Below are positions 44,045 through 45,608 of a DNA stretch of 45,608 bases, in pieces. The translations under genes and the position numbers were made by a program. The stretch is from Priapulus caudatus (lineage: Eukaryota > Priapulida > Priapulimorpha > Priapulimorphida > Priapulidae): NCBI RefSeq assembly GCF_000485595.1, contig NW_014577084.1, positions 752,233 to 797,840 on the forward strand, given 5' to 3'. The notes beneath the pieces were generated by a model. That model was not told where the DNA came from. It searched no databases and saw nothing but the letters and a program-made list of their open reading frames with translations. How positions within the stretch are numbered: position 1 is the stretch's first letter; each line of letters opens with the position of its first letter.

Positions 44045-44863
44045 TCACTTTCTGGACAAAGCGCTTTTTATATTATCTGCCTTCCAATCTGCTCGCTTCT
44101 TAGTGGATGGTTGGCCTTCACTAGATTGCTTTTTGAGTTCTTGTGTAAAGCTGTCTCGTCACCTAGTGATAGGCTGATGGTTGTAATTTTTTGGAGTCGG
44201 TTTTCTTTCCTTTTTAGATTTTTTCGTGATCCCACTTTGATTTTCGATGTCCCGCATCGCTGCGTTGTACGTCTTGTTTTCTGACAGCGTGCGATGGTGT
44301 TATTCGTATTTCTCATCGTTTGGGGTGGCGCCTCCATAGTCACTAGACTTCCCGACCTTCTGGAACTGTGACTCATTGGCCATCAGTTTTGAGTGATGCC
44401 GAATGAATTCGGCCTGAATATTTCGTATTGAGATTGTGGCTTGAGTCTCGGATGACAGCGGCGTTGCTCTCTCCATATCAATGGAAACATGCCAGACTGG
44501 CAGTATTTTCGTGAACCTGTCCTATAGTGAGTCCTCGCTGAGCGAGAGCGATTCACTATCTTTGAACTTCTCCAAGGCTGGTTCTGCCGCACCTCTCGCC
44601 TAGTTGCCGAATCGATCTTCGCGTTATCGTTGAGAGGTAAATCTGAACTTCCGTAAGGCAGTGATAACCCGTCGGTTGATTCTACCTTCGAAAGGTCCCA
44701 GAACGTCTTCTGTATTGATTTTTCTGCTGCTCGTTAGGTTCTGACTCAGCTGATGAAGTGCGTTTCTTTGGCGATACTTTAAAAACCCAAACTCTGCGAC
44801 ACGATTAATGAAAACGTCTCTCTCAGCGGGTAGCTGTACCTCCGTTTCATTCGCGTTTTTCGA
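44045..44863 (-). pseudogene. single-frame decayed open reading frame, unidentified
   Basis: One minus-strand frame runs 273 codons between TGA (44866) and TGA (44047). It has only five internal stops (first bases at 44626, 44602, 44524, 44302 and 44161). The longest clean part (44863-44627) reads FINRVAEFGFLKYRQRNAL and continues basic. The C-terminal part is Lys/Gln/Ser-rich (e.g. KKSKKERKPTPKNY). There is no ATG at the start. It could be a dead retroelement gag-like region or an ancient exon set. Other frames are also open locally, so the signal is modest. Confidence 0.25.
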
Positions 44864-44866
44864 TCA

Positions 44867-45608
44867 TGGCCCCGCCGGCGTCTAGACACAGTCATAGCTG
44901 CGCACCTAATCGACACTGACAGGCTACGTGGACGTCAAATAACGCCACGGCAGTACGATCAATATCGATAACATAGACGAATGCCATAGCATTTGTTCTT
45001 ATTCGGCAACTTTGGGTTTTCCGACCAGGGTCACTCAATAGGTGGCCGATTTATCGTTAACTTCGCTTGAAAAGCGCGCACCTGGCAATCAAGACAGGGG
45101 GACCCGGAAATGCCGAGTTGCATAAAAAACTGTCACCGTCCTAATAGATAATAATGTCCAGGGTCTGCGCGCGATTTGCGTTTGTGCACGTTATAAACAC
45201 GACATTGTCAGTTGCTAGCCATAGAAATATATAGGGACAACCTACCTTAAAGTCTTACCTATATTATTTTCTAGACCTATACTCGCTTCGGCTACTACTT
45301 ACAATATACTACTAAATCTAAATTTATATGGGCAAATATTAATTATGGCAATATTTAGATTTATTTATAATTCGTCATTATTCCACAGGTGTTATGGAAA
45401 TTGTGCGTGAATACAGTCGTACTCGAGGCACGGTCATTACTCTTCGACTACATGGTATCTCGCGAATGCTTATTAGTTTATTCAGGGCTTCACGTGCAGT
45501 CTGACATTTTCGTTTGACGTAGGAATGATGTATTATGTTCAGGTGTAAGCACGCATGTTATGGAACGGTTTGGCTTTATCGAATCTATCATGCAGCGCGA
45601 CGACTTTG
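44867..45608. other. no feature seen
   Basis: Mixed composition to the window end. No exon, repeat or RNA gene recognised. Confidence 0.4.

Overview
This is nuclear DNA from an animal, most likely a marine invertebrate. The evidence is conserved metazoan genes split by GT-AG introns, linker histones with long lysine-rich tails, and non-coding DNA packed with MITEs, foldback elements, satellites and microsatellites. I cannot fix the phylum. Base composition is AT-rich outside the genes and there is one run of Ns (27486-28167).

Genes. (1) 560-1958 (+): three exons of MRPL46, a mitochondrial large-ribosomal-subunit protein. The N-terminal exon is not seen. (2) 4816-14319 (-): a complete six-exon FOXRED1, encoding a mitochondrial FAD-dependent complex I assembly factor. 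The exons join in phase to 484 residues. It is convergent with MRPL46, so two mitochondrial genes sit tail to tail. (3) 22170-22799 and 25060-25650 (-): two intronless histone H1 paralogues in tandem. They share a proximal promoter and a distal upstream block, and have poly(A) signals but no visible histone stem-loop. Weaker candidates are a possible first exon diverging from FOXRED1 (15413-15464), an interrupted ORF at 41625-41969, and a single-frame decayed ORF at 44045-44863 (-).

Mobile and repeat DNA fills the rest. FOXRED1 introns hold several long inverted repeats (6411-6900, 10549-11344, 12328-14086); the last carries about 16 copies of a 69-bp minisatellite. A 2.41-kb segment occurs twice in direct orientation (7026-9436 and 16495-20374). 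The second copy holds two extra nested insertions whose empty sites can be read in the first. A family of long-TIR elements with 9-bp target duplications (24365-24612 and 27071-28695) looks Mutator-like. hAT-like elements, a 40-bp satellite in three islands (32130-35312) and dinucleotide runs fill most of the right half. From about 29 kb to the end I find no gene I can name.

No CRISPR array, rRNA, convincing tRNA or prokaryotic feature is present. The most rewarding signals are the nested transposon history, the mirror-image minisatellite-bearing foldback elements, and the shared regulatory modules of the H1 pair.
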